DNA from: Anaeramoeba flamelloides
Taxonomy: Eukaryota; Metamonada; Anaeramoebidae
NCBI GenBank assembly: GCA_027625915.1
Contig: JANTQA010000047.1
Location: 10,974,001 to 11,038,000, forward strand
Length of the DNA stretch: 64,000 nt
Reading direction: 5' to 3'
The notes under the pieces: generated by a model
Database searches by the model: none
Told to the model about the DNA's origin: nothing
What the model saw: only the letters and a program-made list of their open reading frames with translations
Shown: positions 47,784 to 61,118 of the stretch, piece after piece
Layout of the letters: each line of letters begins with the position of its first letter
Numbering within the stretch: the stretch's first letter is position 1
Translations under genes and position numbers: made by a program

Positions 47784-49846
47784 ATGAAAATAATATTGTT
47801 GTGTTTTCTTTTGCAAATAATTTTTCCAACTTTAATTTGTAAAGCCCCTTTATTTTTTAAACTCCGCCACCAACACTTTGTTTGATCAAACAGAAACAAA
47901 AAAACTATGAAATATTTTTCTTTTTTTCTTTTTTTCTCACACTTTCCCACAAAACCAAAAAAACAAAAACAGGCTGTAAACTTTGTCCAATTTTAGAAAA
48001 AACTGATAAAATCTTAACTTCAAACTCACATAGCCATGACAATCTTCACATTCAACAATTAGAAGATGACAAGTATTGTTTGATTCATTCAAGTTATGAT
48101 CGAAGCAAGGAGCTAGTGAGTGTCTATGGTTACATAATCACTTCTGAGCCGAAAGTACTTGTTGGGCCTGTAGTTTTGGTTAGTGGCAACAATTTGTCGC
48201 CTCACCATTACGAGTCTGCAGTTTTGAATGGATCGGCTCGGATTGTTTTAACATGGGAGGCCAAAATAGGCAATGTGCTTCGGGTTACATTTCAAGTCTT
48301 TGATTATGCTTTGAAGAACACCACGGATCAAATTCGGGTGCACAACCCGCCAAGTGCGAATTTCACTGACTATTCGTCGTCGATTCTGTCGATTGGTTCT
48401 GGGGAGTTGTTTGTTCTGAGTTGGGCATTCCAAGATTTATTGGGGAGCGATTATATACTGTATTACGATATATTTGATAGCAAAGGCAAGTCGGCACTAA
48501 AGGCTGGTCCAAATGTGCTTTCGAATAGCACAAATAATGAGCATCTATCTCAAAAAAATTATTTGGTCGATCAATCCAAATTTTTGATTACCTGGAACAC
48601 CCGTAGCCTTGTTGATGTGCAAAATGCAACAATTCTTTTCCAAATTATTGGAAATGATGGCAGTCCCTTTGGAAAGCAGCAAGCCATTAATGATCAAGAC
48701 GAAACGTTACATATTCATACCAAAATTCAAATGTTCTCATCACTCTCCAGATTTTTAATCGTCTGGGCATGTCAAAAGAATGTGTCTTCCAATTATCAAA
48801 TTTACGGCAAGTACTATTCCTATACGAGCAAGCCCATTGGCAAGAAGTTCACAATTCAAAACAAAAACTCTGAGGACCAATTATATCCACAAGTGTTACC
48901 TCTTTCGACACAATCCAAATGGATCCTTTCCTGGAGCCAATATAGCAACCAGAACCGATTTGACATATATGCCCAGTTGTTTGAAAACCTTGACACGCCT
49001 ATAGGCAGCGCCTTCCTTGTCAACAATTATACAGATCAGGACCAAGTGCAATCCGAGTTGATCTTGTTCAAAAACGATACCTTTCTTGTCATCTGGAAAA
49101 GCTTTGGGCAAGACAGTGATTTGAATGGCATTTATGGCCAGTATTATCAGCAACACGGCCAGAAAATTGGATTGGAATTTAGAATCAACCAAAAGACGGG
49201 GGGCTCTCAAGAAGGGTTATCATATTTTTCTGTCTCAAATGAAAAAGTTTTATTATCTTGGATCACAAAGGATCAAGCCAATGTGGATTCGCAAAATAAC
49301 ATTTGCTTACAAAGGAGGATGCTTTCGGAACTCAAACCCAAAAGCGCAATGCCAAAACTGCAGTATACCGGAAACACGGCCTTTAGTTACATCTTCTCTG
49401 ATTCAATTTTTAATGAAAACCATCATGCTGTAAAGTATAAATCGCAGCTCCAGTCATTGCAGCCTTTACCAGATTGGCTAAAATTCGACCCCGATGTCAA
49501 GCAACTGTTTGGTACACCCCCTAACACAGCCCAGAATTTGTCTTTAATTATCAAGGCAACTAATAATTGTGGGTTTTCCTCGGTCTCAAATTTCAATTTA
49601 GTGATCAACAAAAAAAGTTCCAAAAAATCTAGTTTTCCTTCATGGAAAACAGTTATTGGTATACTCATCCCAATAGTTTTAGTAATCACTTCAGTCGTTA
49701 TTACTTATCGCACTTTTAAATTCCCCAAATCAAAAACTAGCTACCAAAAAATCTCATCTCTTGAGCAATATGAAATGACAACAACAACTTTTAGTTCCTC
49801 TTCAGAAGACCGTTTAATGAGCCAAATTAACGATAACGATCTTTAA
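47784..49846 (+). CDS. Single-pass surface protein: W-motif propeller repeats plus cadherin-like domain
   Basis: Exon 1, 47784-47838, encodes a signal peptide (MKIILLCFLLQIIFPTLI) and ends before GTAAAG. Exon 2, 47973-49846, starts after AAACAG. The phase 1 junction gives ICCKLCPILEK; total about 642 residues. The ectodomain holds at least seven repeats of about 45-60 residues, each with a hydrophobic-x-W strand and a Y/G strand: IVLTW, FVLSW, FLITW, FLIVW, WILSW, FLVIW, VLLSW; the later ones read GIYGQYYQQHGQKIGLEFRI. This resembles bacterial surface propeller repeats. A dystroglycan/cadherin-like (CADG) domain follows at about 481-565 (LPDWLKFDPDVKQLFGTPP). A TM lies at about 576-598 and a Ser/Thr-rich tail of about 45 residues ends the protein. 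Likely adhesion or ligand binding; ligand unknown. The exon is less A/T-biased than its surroundings. Confidence 0.88.
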
Positions 49847-52466
49847 GCATTTTTGTATGTTTTTGTATGATTGTTTGGATCGTTGTTATGGGTATGATTG
49901 TTCTTATGTTTATAATTTTTAACATTATTATTGTTGTTGTTATTATTATTATACTTGTTATTATTACAGCTATTTTAAAAAAGTGAGGGTGGAAAGTTTT
50001 AAAATGTTGGAGATCAATCTTTAAATGCGATGTAGAGGTTGGAGTCGGAAGAAAAGCTCTTTTCAAAATATTGAGTACAAACTTTTTTAAAACTTTATTT
50101 TTTTGAAACGTTTTAATTCTTGCAATATCAATCAAAAAAAAAAAAAAAAACTCACTTTTTTAAAATGGTTGTATTACACTGGTGAGGTAAATAAATCACA
50201 CAGTTACAATATATTTAAATCTCTATCACTAAGAAGAATTTTTTATAACTATATTGTGTAGATTTTATAAATTTACACAATACAAAAACAACAAATGACC
50301 GTGTATAAATGTATTAGAAATTATGCCTCCTCAAAAATTTCAAATTTGAAATTTGTCTCGCCCGTGTTTTATTACTGATAAATTATTATCGATAAATAAG
50401 AAGTTATTGTTTTATTTTCAATTTTTTATTGAATAAATTAACTCCCATCTCAATAAATTTTGATGTAAATCTTATAATCGATTTTTTTTTTTTTTATTGG
50501 TTTCGCTTTTTGTTTTTAAATAGTCAGAAATGAGATCATAATAAAAATAATTAAATTAACGTTTTAATATACACCATTTAATTTGATTTTTCACACAAAA
50601 AAAAAATTATATTAAAAAAACATTTATAAAAAAAAAAAAATGTTGTTTAATTATGTGTATTATAATTGAAGAAATTTAAATTACACTCTAGATATCCTAT
50701 TACTGAAATATTTATACGTATATTTAACTGTAAAATCGTATATTTCACTTATGTTTATGAGAAGACCATACTACCAAATTATTAATATGTTTAAAAAAAG
50801 GAAAAGCAAAAAATTGAAAAGAAATAATAGAGAAAAAAATATATTTTGTTATTATGATTGTAACTAATGAAACTTCAGTTTCTCAAACTTTAGAATTAAT
50901 TCATTTTTTTTTTGTCTATAAATATCTGCAGCAAACTAAAATACTCTTTCAACTTTAATAAGAAGTGCCTTGTTTTATTCCAAAAAATCTTGATTTAAAA
51001 GTGTATAAATTATATGTTCAGATTTGAAAAAGGAAAATATTGATTTGCAAAAATACGGTTTTTTAGTGAATTTTGAAATTTTTACACAAATTCTTAATTG
51101 TCCAATTATATTTAATTCATCTATTTTAAAGTACACTTCATTTTTATCAAAGTGCTCATAATTTGGAATTTTTATAGTTTTTGAAAAAAGTTCAAAATAA
51201 TTCTCGGTTAATTCAAAATTAGGAAGAATATACTCAAAAAATAATTTTCAAAAAATATGCCTAAAAATTTTTTGAGTGATATTAAAAGAATCAAAAATTT
51301 TAACGTTTTAAAAACATTAAACTTTGATGTTTACATGTATTGTTAAGTGAGGTAGACTTAAAAGTAGTTTAATTTAAGAATGAAGAGTAATTTTTAAAAC
51401 AGTTTGATCCTCTCTTTTCATTTTTGAAATTTCTTTATTAATAGTAGATTTTTAATGGGTTAGAGTTTACCCTGGAGAAGTATAAGATTAAAGTATGTGA
51501 CTATGAAAATATAAAGTAGTATCCATATCTACATGGTTCAAATGTCTCTAAAAAAACAATTATTCAAGTAGTAATATTTGTTGAACACCTTCAATTAAAA
51601 ATGATGAATGTATTAGTAAAAAATCCAACAATTTCAGAAAAATAGGCACTTCAAGATATATTTGAACCTCAAACCATCTATAAAGACTTGAAAGTTGAAA
51701 AATTTCTTTTGATAAATTTTATTAAAATGTAGAATATAGTTAAAAAATTCAATTTTATAAAACAATCAAATAATTAACCAATAGATTATTTTGACCAATT
51801 ATTTCTCATAATATTGGAAATATAATGATGTTACAATTATATTTATAGAAAGGGGGGTAATAAGAATCATTCTTTGGTTTTTTATGTTGACGTTTATTGA
51901 GTTATAACAAAATTAAATATATTTATATTTATAAGTTCTAAATATTGAATTTTTCAATACAGAGTGTTATTAATTTCGGTTCTATTTAAGATTTTGAAAA
52001 GGCACTCAAATCAAAAACTATCCAAAAATAGAAATCAGTATTTCAATAGAGATCCGTACTAAAAAATCTAATAATTTATTTTTCAATAATCTTTTATACC
52101 AATTTTTAAGATATTATAGTGTCAGTTTAACTTGTGTAAACCAGGTGTACGGTGTACCACTAATACCCTATTACAAAATACTTTTTATATTACGAATTGA
52201 TAGTAATCTTTGTCCATATAGAATATACTTTAATATTTAGTGATTTTTTGTTATCTGTCTTTTTTATTATTCAATCTGTAACAATTAGGTATTCTCGAAA
52301 GAAGAAACATGTTTTTAATTTGCTATAGGATTTATCAAGTAGGAAAAGTTTATTTTCCAAAAATAGAATATTTTTTTTCAGTTACGAATCCGTAATAAAG
52401 AAGTTTCAGTTAAACTCTTTTTTATCTTCATTGTAAGTTTTTCAGTTTTCATTCAAGAAAAATAGT
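49847..52466. other. Intergenic, propeller protein to EBP2-B
   Basis: Trinucleotide-like TTATTATTGTTGTTG sequence follows the stop codon (49925-49965). The rest is A/T-rich with no gene or repeat family recognised. Confidence 0.5.
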
Positions 52467-52555
52467 AAAGATTTTGATCCAAAGAAATTTCAAAGAAAAA
52501 TAAAAAACATTTTTTATTAATTCTTAATCATCTTTAATCTTTTCATTTTTCAAAA

Positions 52556-55500
52556 ATGTTTGTTGAAGAAAATATCGAAGAAAAAGCACCACAAAAAGAA
52601 ACCAAAAAAAACACAAAGGCAAAGAAAAAAACACCAAAGAAAAACATGCCAAAGAAAAAAACTCCAAAGAAAAAAACTCCAAAGAAAGAAACACCAAAGA
52701 AAAAAACACCAAAAAAAGAAACACCAAAAAAAGTAACCCCAAAAAAGAAAAACCAAAACAAGAAAAAAGAAAACACAAACAAAAAAAACAAAAACAAGAA
52801 AAAAGAAAACACAAACAAAAAAAATCAAAACAAAAAAAACAAAAACAAGAAAAAAGAAAACACAAACAACAAAAATCAAAATGAAAAAAAAGAACAAAAT
52901 GAAAATAAAAACACATCAAAGAAGGAAACCAAGATGAATAAGGAACAAGATTCGGAACAAAACAAGGAAAAAAAACAATTCCTTGGTGATGTATTTGATA
53001 AAGCAGCTTTAATTGATAAATTAAACGAATTAATTTTTGACATTGGTGGCTCACCTGACTCTTTTGAATGGGACCAAACACAATTAATTAACACACCATC
53101 ACCAAACATCAACAACACAAATGACACCTTACTTGTTGAAAGAGAAATGTAAAATTTTGAACTTCCTTTTATTTCTATATTTCTTTATTTCAAATTCTCT
53201 TTTTATTTGCTTTTTTTTCTTTCTTATTTTCGATCAAACTTTTTTTTTTTTTTTTTTTGTTTTTTGTTTTTCAAACAAAATTCTTTGATCAACTTTCCAC
53301 AAAATCAATACAATTCCAATTTCAGTAATTTCAATTTCTTTTTGGAGAAAGGTCTTTCACAAACAATCTAAAACCAAGAGAGTTAATTTTTCTTTTAATT
53401 ATTTGATTTGATGAAACAAAAATTAATCTCAAAAGTTACGTAATCAATCAAAAAAATTAAAAAAAAATTATTTTTCTTTTTTTTTTTTTTCTTATTTTTG
53501 AAATTCTGAACATAACCCAATGAAATTAAACAAAAACTCTTTTTTTTTTTATTTTGTATTCAACAAATCAATAATTCCATTATTTGAAAAATAAATTTAC
53601 CTTTTTCTTTTCTTCTTCTCTCATCAATAATAATTGACATCTCGAATCTCTAGATCTCTATCAAGTTTTTCAATTTAATTGTTGACTAAACTATTTCATC
53701 AAAGTGTTTCTAAATGTGATTCAACTGAAAAAATTTACCAACTTATTTTGAATTTATTATTAATTGAAAAATTAATTTCAAAAATTCCATTGATCTTTCC
53801 AAAAAAAAAAATGATTACACATGAGCAAAAAGTACTGTCTTAATATTTTAATTCTACTTTTTAGAAACTCTTGAATTAAAAAAGTTTATTATTTTTAAAA
53901 GTTTCACACATTTGAAAGATATTTTTGATGCTTTTTCAAAAGGTGTATTAAAAATTTAGAATTTATTTTTCAATCAATAACTAAAATCACTAATCTTATA
54001 ACCCACAATATTTTCAATTAATTATCTGTTAAAATTATTCGGGAAATATTGAATTTGGCAAATTGAACTTTTATTTTTAAAGTTCATTTTCGATCATTTT
54101 GCTTTATTGTACTGTTGGTTATTTAGGATATATCTATTGTTTAAATGAAATTGTTATTAAAATCTGAGAAGTGCTTGTTGAGAAAATAAATCAAATAAAA
54201 ATGCCAAAAGCTGATTTTTTCATTTTTTTGTCAAAGATTTTCGATTTCGCAAATAATATTTTGATTTATTTTTTAATTTTTTTTATAGAAAATTTTGATT
54301 TTTGTGACATTTTTGTGAAATTTTTTTAACATTTTTGAATTTCACTTTTTTTTAAATTATCGTATTAAACATTTTTTATATTCAAAAAAAAAAAAAACAA
54401 CATTATATTTTTGTATAATCTACTGATGTAAGCAAAAAAAAGATTTTTTAAAATATTCAAATATTTAAGGATTTATTTTTTTTTTTTTTTTCAATCCAGC
54501 TATTTTAAAAAAGCGAGTTACAAAAAAGTTTTAAAAGTTTTACTTAAACAGTTTAAAAGAATGAATTAAGGAATTAAATCGGCACTTATTAAATCTTTGA
54601 TTCCTAACTTTTTTTCAATATAAAAAATGTGTATAAGTTTTGAATATTTTCTAGAATATTTTGTTTTTCGTTTTTTCAATATTTTATTTTTAAAAAAATT
54701 ACCAAAAAATAATGTGTTCTTCATGAAAAAAAAAATCTTATTGAGAAAATATTGTTTTGTGTGTATGTGTGTGTGTTTGTTTTGCATCATATTAAAAACT
54801 CAAAATACATCAATATTTTTTAATTTTATTAAAAAAATTGACTTGATTCTTTATAAAAAAACTTTTAAAAACCAATATTATTAAGATAAATTATTTTCAT
54901 AATAAAATACATCAATTAAATTGGTTATACAGAAACTATTTTCCAGTCTATGAGGTGGCAGTTGTAATGGGCGAATTACATGTGTTTAAAGGGTTTGAAT
55001 GGATATTAGAAGAAACAATTTATTATTTGGAAATTTCAAAATTTAAATCATTTTTTCTCATTTTTTCATATGCAATTTTTTCTTTTTTTTTCTATTTTAT
55101 TTTTGATAACTTAATTGTTTTGCAATTAATTTTTATTACAAGAACTATAGTCACAAAGTAAAAACGTGTTATTTCAATGTTAGTGTAATCGTGGAAATGT
55201 GACAATGATTGTAGACAAATCGTATTGATTTCTATTGGAATTGTTATCTGATCTTCAATTAAAGTTCAAAATGAACATTGTTGTTTTTTTTTTTAATGGT
55301 CCCCTAAGACTTTGAGTTTTTTAATTTTTATGAAAATCTATTGATTGATTTGTATAATGCACTTCATACTGATATCAACTATTCTTTGGTGGGTATTATT
55401 CAAGTTATTTCTGATTTATTCTTTAAAGGAAAATTATAAAAAAATAATTGATATTTAAAAAAAATTTTGTGCACCTTTGGTAGAAAAAAAGTTTATATAT

Positions 55501-56423
55501 AGATATTTATATCTAATTTTAAAGAAGAAAATAAAATATTCTTAAATCGTTATTAATAATTTTAGCTCTAATATTCATTCTGTAAATATAATTTATTATA
55601 TCTACAATATTTTTTTTTCTTTTTATGTTTGATTTCTGTTAAATTTATTATATGAATAATCAAAAAACAAAAGCAAATTATATTTGTGTATGAATTTTAT
55701 TTGATTAGATATACTAATGATTTATTTTTTATATTTGTTCTATTTATTGATATTTTATTATAAAAAAAAAAAATAATAATAAATAAATATTAAAGAATTG
55801 ATTCTGTATACAAAGGCGTTAAGCGAGCAGAAAAAGAATGTAAGAAATTGAAAATCAAATACAAAAGACCTGATGATTATTTTGCAGAAATGGTAAAAAG
55901 TGATCTTGAAATGGAAATGATCAGAGAGAAATTGGTTACTGAAAGAAAAAAAATAGAAGAATCTGAAGAAAGGAAAAAACGAAGAGAAATGAAAAAGTTT
56001 GGAAAGGCAATCCAAGACCAAAAGCAAAAAGAAAAGGCACAGAAAAGAAAATCCCAAATTGAATCAGTGAAAAAATGGAGAAAGGAAAGGAAAAGAAAAG
56101 GATTTGCTGGTGAAGATGATGAAGAACAACTTGATAAGATTATAAATCAAACGACACAAAAAAATAAAAAGAAAAGACTTTCAAAAAGAGAATGGAAAAA
56201 CAAAAAATATGGATTTGGAGGAAATAAGCCCCGTACTCGAAACAACGATAATAGTGGAAGACTAACTGAATTCAGCAAAAGAAGAAATAATGAAGACAAA
56301 TCATTTTCTAAATTTAATAGAGGACGAGGTGGCGGAAGAGGTGGCGGAAGAGGTGGTGGAAGAGGAAGAGGTAGAGGAAGAGGTAGAGGCAGAGGCAGAG
56401 GAAGAGGAAGAGGTAGAAAATAA
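52556..56423 (+). CDS. EBP2: EBP2 rRNA-processing protein, copy B (two exons)
   Basis: Exon 1 is 52556-53148 and exon 2 is 55796-56423, with the same splice sites and split codon as copy A; the intron is only 2.6 kb. The product is about 406 residues. It differs from copy A mainly in the lysine-rich N-terminal tract (an extra KNKKKENTNKKN-type unit, KKNMPKKK instead of KKKTPKKK) and in a longer GGR/GR tail (four more residues). The whole EBP2 core from LGDVFDKAALIDKL to GGNKPRTRNN is the same in both. An intact frame, shared 5' flank and splice sites suggest that both copies are expressed. Role as for copy A: nucleolar large-subunit ribosome assembly. Confidence 0.9.
54941..55165 (+). repeat. 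Dispersed repeat R5, copy in EBP2-B intron
   Basis: Reverse-complement partner of 8195-8412: GAATTACATGTG..GGGTTTGAATGGATATTAGA, a T-rich middle, and TTACAAGAACTATAGTCACA. A 68-codon ORF over it is not conserved in other copies. Confidence 0.6.
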
Positions 56424-56490
56424 ACTTCTAATTTTTATTAAATCTTAAATTGTTCTCTTGTTTTTTTTAAAAAACATAAAGTTATTTTTA

Positions 56491-59400
56491 CATTTTTTTA
56501 GATCACTTAAAATTTTAATTTAGATCCAATCATAAACATTTAATCAAAATTCATTTTTTTTTTTTTTTTGTGATATTAATTCAATTGTTTTGGGGGTTAT
56601 TCATTTTCATTTTAAAAATCTATTTTATATTTTTTTTAAATTTTTTTTTTTTTTTATATTATTGAACAAAATCTCGTAATGTATTGTTATCAAATCTAGT
56701 AAAGGCAAAGAATATTATTTCAGAGATCCAAGAAAAGGGATTTAATTATTGCAATTCAAAAAACAACTCCAAAAAGTTGAACTCGAAGAAATAAAAAGGA
56801 AAAGATAATGGAAAAATTGAAAGCAAGGTTTATAATTTATTTTGATTTTTTCAAATTTGATTTGAAAATCTTTTGTTTTAAAAACAATCAAAAAATCTAA
56901 TCATAAGAAATCTATATTTCCCAAAACAGAATTTAAAAAAAAATTTTTTTTTTTCTTTCACCAAATGTTTAAATCGAGTAATTTTAAAGAAAATTGGATT
57001 TAAATTACTTTTGAATAATTCTTTGGAAAATGTAATTAATTTTATTCTCAATATTTTACAGAATATCGTTTTTTAATACATAATAAAAAATATAACTGAG
57101 CCAAGAATTTAAGATTGTAATGGAAATAGTATATAAAATCAAAAAAACTAAGTATTAATTATTAATTTTTTCTTGATGATTTTTTTAGGATAATTATTAT
57201 TTTTCAAATTTTATCAAATTTCAAAATTGATCAAATTGGCATTGTTTTCAAAATGTCAATTCAATTGAAATATTTTGACTGTATGTATTTAAAAACCCCT
57301 TTCGGGTAAGGTATTGAGTAGTTTAGAGAAGGTTACCTTATTTTAGGTTAGGTTTGGATGTTTTGTATGTTATATTCGAGAATTTTGGAAAAGATTTTGA
57401 AAAAAAAAATTAATATTGTAATAGAGTTTGTAACTTATTTAAAGGGAAATTTTTCCCTGCTTAGCTTTGGTGGTTAAAATTGGGTTTCCAACAAAATTTT
57501 ACAAATATTTAGTAGTGATGATTTCATCATTTTGGATTTTCTACAATTTAAGTAATAAATTACTATCAATCGCCATATAATCTTTTTGATTTTTCCTCTC
57601 ATAGCCTAGAAAAACCATTAAAACTTTTATAAAGAAGAAAATAATCAAGTCCCATTACAAAAATTCAAAAAATTCAACTTGAAAACTTTTTAAATTGGAC
57701 TAAATTATAATTAAATAATAAACCCATTTTTTTTTTTTTATTATTTGTATTTTTTTTATTTTTATTTTGAAAAGTGAAATAATATAAACTTCTTTTCAGT
57801 CTAAGGGTGCCAGTTTTGATGAAGATATAATAGATATTCTATATGTTTAATCCAGTATTCTTTTCAAATTAATTTTCAATTTTTAGATCGGATCATTTTT
57901 TCTCTTTTAGTAATTTTTTTTTTTTGTTTTCACATTTTTTCTTATTCTGGTAGATTTTTTTTTATTCACTATTTCCTTATTTTTTTTTTTTTTTTTTTTT
58001 TTTTTACTTAAAAATTCAAATATTGAAAAAAAATGTTTGAAAATCCAAATATACTTTAAGAAAATTGGTACTGTGATCTATTTTTAAATCAATACATTTA
58101 CCATCAAAAAATCTTATTTTCAACAATTTTTATTTTCCTAAACAAATTCAGAAAATTTGAATGGGGATTAACAATGAAAGGTAACCAATTTTTTTTTTTT
58201 CGTATTTTATTTTTTTTTTTTTTTGGAGAATTTATTGTCTATTCTAGTATTTATTGTAATAAGATCAACTTTAATATGAAGTTAATTAATTCTCTTATTT
58301 CTAAACAATTGTCGTTTTGTTTATTCTTAAAAAAATAAAATTTTCATTTTTAACTAGGTGGGTTTGAGTAAAATATTTTTTATTATTCTCGGGAATATGC
58401 CACACCTTTTTTTATTTAAGCATTTATATTATCAATTATATAAATGGTTTTGAGGGTAAAAATGAAAATAAAATAAAAAACTTGATGATTTGTAAAATGT
58501 GACTATCTTTTGATCAAAAACAATTTTTTTTTATTTTCCTTGTATTAGGAGTTATTTTACTCAGAAAAAAAATTCAAATAGAAAGTATTAGTGTAAAATG
58601 TAATTTTTTTATTGCTATATTCGAAATAACTTTTTGAAAATTTTGAATAAAATGAAAAATGAAAGTAAAATTTTCACGAAATATAAAAGAATTAAATATT
58701 ACAAATTTATTACTTTTATTTAAAAATGTATCTGTCTATGGCACTTTCGTTCTACAATTTAAACTCCTTCTCATATTTTTTTTTTCACAAAATTTAGTTT
58801 CAAGTAACCTAAAATTATTAAGTTGTTTTTATATCAAATTACTGGGGTTCAGCATAGTGAAAGTTAATAACATGCATTAAATAATATTTACACCATCATG
58901 CTAGTAAGTGAAAATCTTATATTGATTTCTTCTTTTTTAAAAATAAATTTTATTTTATAATAGGTAAACTTGAAAACTCAATTTAGAAAAGATTCTGTTT
59001 AATAAAAATTGATTTTTATTATTTTTTGGTTGGTTGTTCTTTGAATTTAAATTATATCAAAAAAAAATGACTTTAGAGAAAAATAAAGTATAGTGTATAA
59101 ATGAAAAATCAGAGAACTGAAGTTTTTTTATGAATTTTTGATTAGGTAATTAATTTTTTATTGATAAAAATATATAAATATTCAAGAACTACTATCATAT
59201 GAGGCTGTGAGAAATATCTTTTGATTATTTTTTTTTTAAGTTCATTATTTAAATTTTAACAGTCAGATAAAAATGGTTTGTTTCAAAGTGTTGACTTTCA
59301 TTTGATAATTTTGTTTATAGGTACCAGACTATTAGATTATGTAAAATTAAAAACAGATTAGTAAACATATAATCTTAATTATTTAGGTTGGGAAATTTCA

Positions 59401-61118
59401 TAGTAAAAATCAAAATGTTTTTTTTTCGAAAATTAACAAATTTGTCATTATATATATATATATATATATATATCAAGTCCTTTTCATTTCTAAAAATTAA
59501 TAATGATTAAAAATGTTCGTAAAATCAAAATTATTTAGGAATTAAACTAAAAATATATTATTTTCATTCTTTAAACTGTTTTAATCGTGCTTAAAAGTTT
59601 GTAATTAGGTTTATGATTATTTATTTATAGTTTTTTGTCTTTTTTGTTTTATTAATTTTTTTTTTTTTTTCTCCATCTACCTAATCTTTTATGTGGCCTG
59701 GAATTATTTTTCAATGATTGATACATCAGTAACGTCTGATTTGTGTTTAATAGGAAAATCAGGTATAATTAACTGATAATATCAAATCATTTGATCTGTT
59801 AATCTTAATTGGCCAAATATCAACAAATTGAATTAGAAAATTTTTTGATTTCCTTGTTTCATCATTTTGGATATATAAATTTTTATTTTTTCAATTTTAT
59901 TATTTTTTTTTTCTTTTCATCTTCTAAATTGGTTACACATAAAAAAATCTACAAATTAAAACTTGAAATTGATTAATTATTTTGTTTTGAAAAATTCAAA
60001 ACATTCATAAAACTCAAATAAGATTAAAATCCTTGGAAAGGATGCACCAGGGTGTATTATATTGTACCTAGACACTCTTTGAATTGGTAGATACAAATTT
60101 TGTCACTTTGAAATTCTCTCTTTAACACATTAAAAGGATTTTTAAAAATTTAATCCTTAACAATACATTAAAAGAAATCCAAAATTTTTGATTTTTCGTT
60201 ATATTACAATTTTTATGAAGGTTTTTTGATTGATTATTCAAATAAATAAACCTTGACAAAATAAGTGAGTTTATCATCTTCAAAAAATTAGATAATAAAA
60301 AAAAAAAATTCATTTACACATCAAGAATCTCATCCAATCCTCAAGGTTTCATTCAAAAATTTGTCTTTTTTAAATACTATACCCACCCATCTTTAAAATT
60401 AAATCTTTCAAACTATTTATTGGGGCTGGTTGTCAACCATTTTTCTTGTATTAATACCAGAGCGTAAAACTAAATTGTAGAAAAGGTTTGTTGTCTCCCC
60501 ATGGTTACCTTGGATTTTTGTATGAACCAAATAAAATAAGAATACGAAGGAAATAAAATAACGACAATAAAATCTATAAAATATTAAAATACATTGTTAA
60601 AATTTTATTTAAAAGGTTAAAATGATGATTCAAAATCACTTTTAAAAGATTTTATGATACATAAAGAAATAAAATATTGAAAGTTAATAACTATTTATAA
60701 CTTCATTTAAGGTGAATTTGTTAATATACATACATACAAAGGTATTTATATGTACCCATGTGTATACATATATTGGTTCCCTTAAATTGAAGGATATTCA
60801 ATAAATATGAATCAGTGGTAATAATTTTTGCAGTTTTCTGATCTTGATATTTTATTATAATACATATAATAGGTGTTTCTATTTAAACTAAATAGAATAC
60901 GGTTGATGGGTAGTTCAATTGGTATAAAATGGTGTTATTTTCAACTAGTCTCGAATAAATCTTTTGTAAAATTTTGGTGTATATAAATCATTACTATAAA
61001 TTTGAATAATAAAAAAAATGATATTTTTTGAAAAAACAAGCCAAAAGAGGAAAAATAAAAAATAATTAGGATTTTGATCAAAAAAAAAAAAGTATAATAA
61101 AGTAAAAAATAAAAAAAA
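56491..61118. other. Intergenic, EBP2-B to Rxt3-like gene
   Basis: An R5 relic lies at about 57797-57990 (CAGTCTAAGGGTGCCAGTTT). Long T runs occur near 57981-58005, and a (TA)n tract lies at 59449-59473. A very diverged R3-like stretch may lie at about 59760-60000. No convincing exon was found. Confidence 0.5.

Larger units (their letters stand above)
52467..56490 (+). repeat. Segmental duplication, EBP2 copy B unit
   Basis: Partner of 36021-42245. The 5' flank of about 88 bases before the ATG is essentially identical in both copies, so it probably holds the shared promoter/5' UTR. It lacks the 1.7-kb block containing the MITE and has an R5 repeat copy (54941-55165) not found in copy A. Confidence 0.9.

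Noticed and set aside
49925-49965. TTATTATTGTTGTTG tract as a coding repeat
   Set aside because: It lies after the stop of the propeller protein and the antisense ORF over it has no support.
60901-60975. tRNA-like A-box and weak B-box (TAGTTCAATTGG ... CTCGAATAA)
   Set aside because: The acceptor, D and T stems do not pair; only box-like similarity remains, so no tRNA is called.
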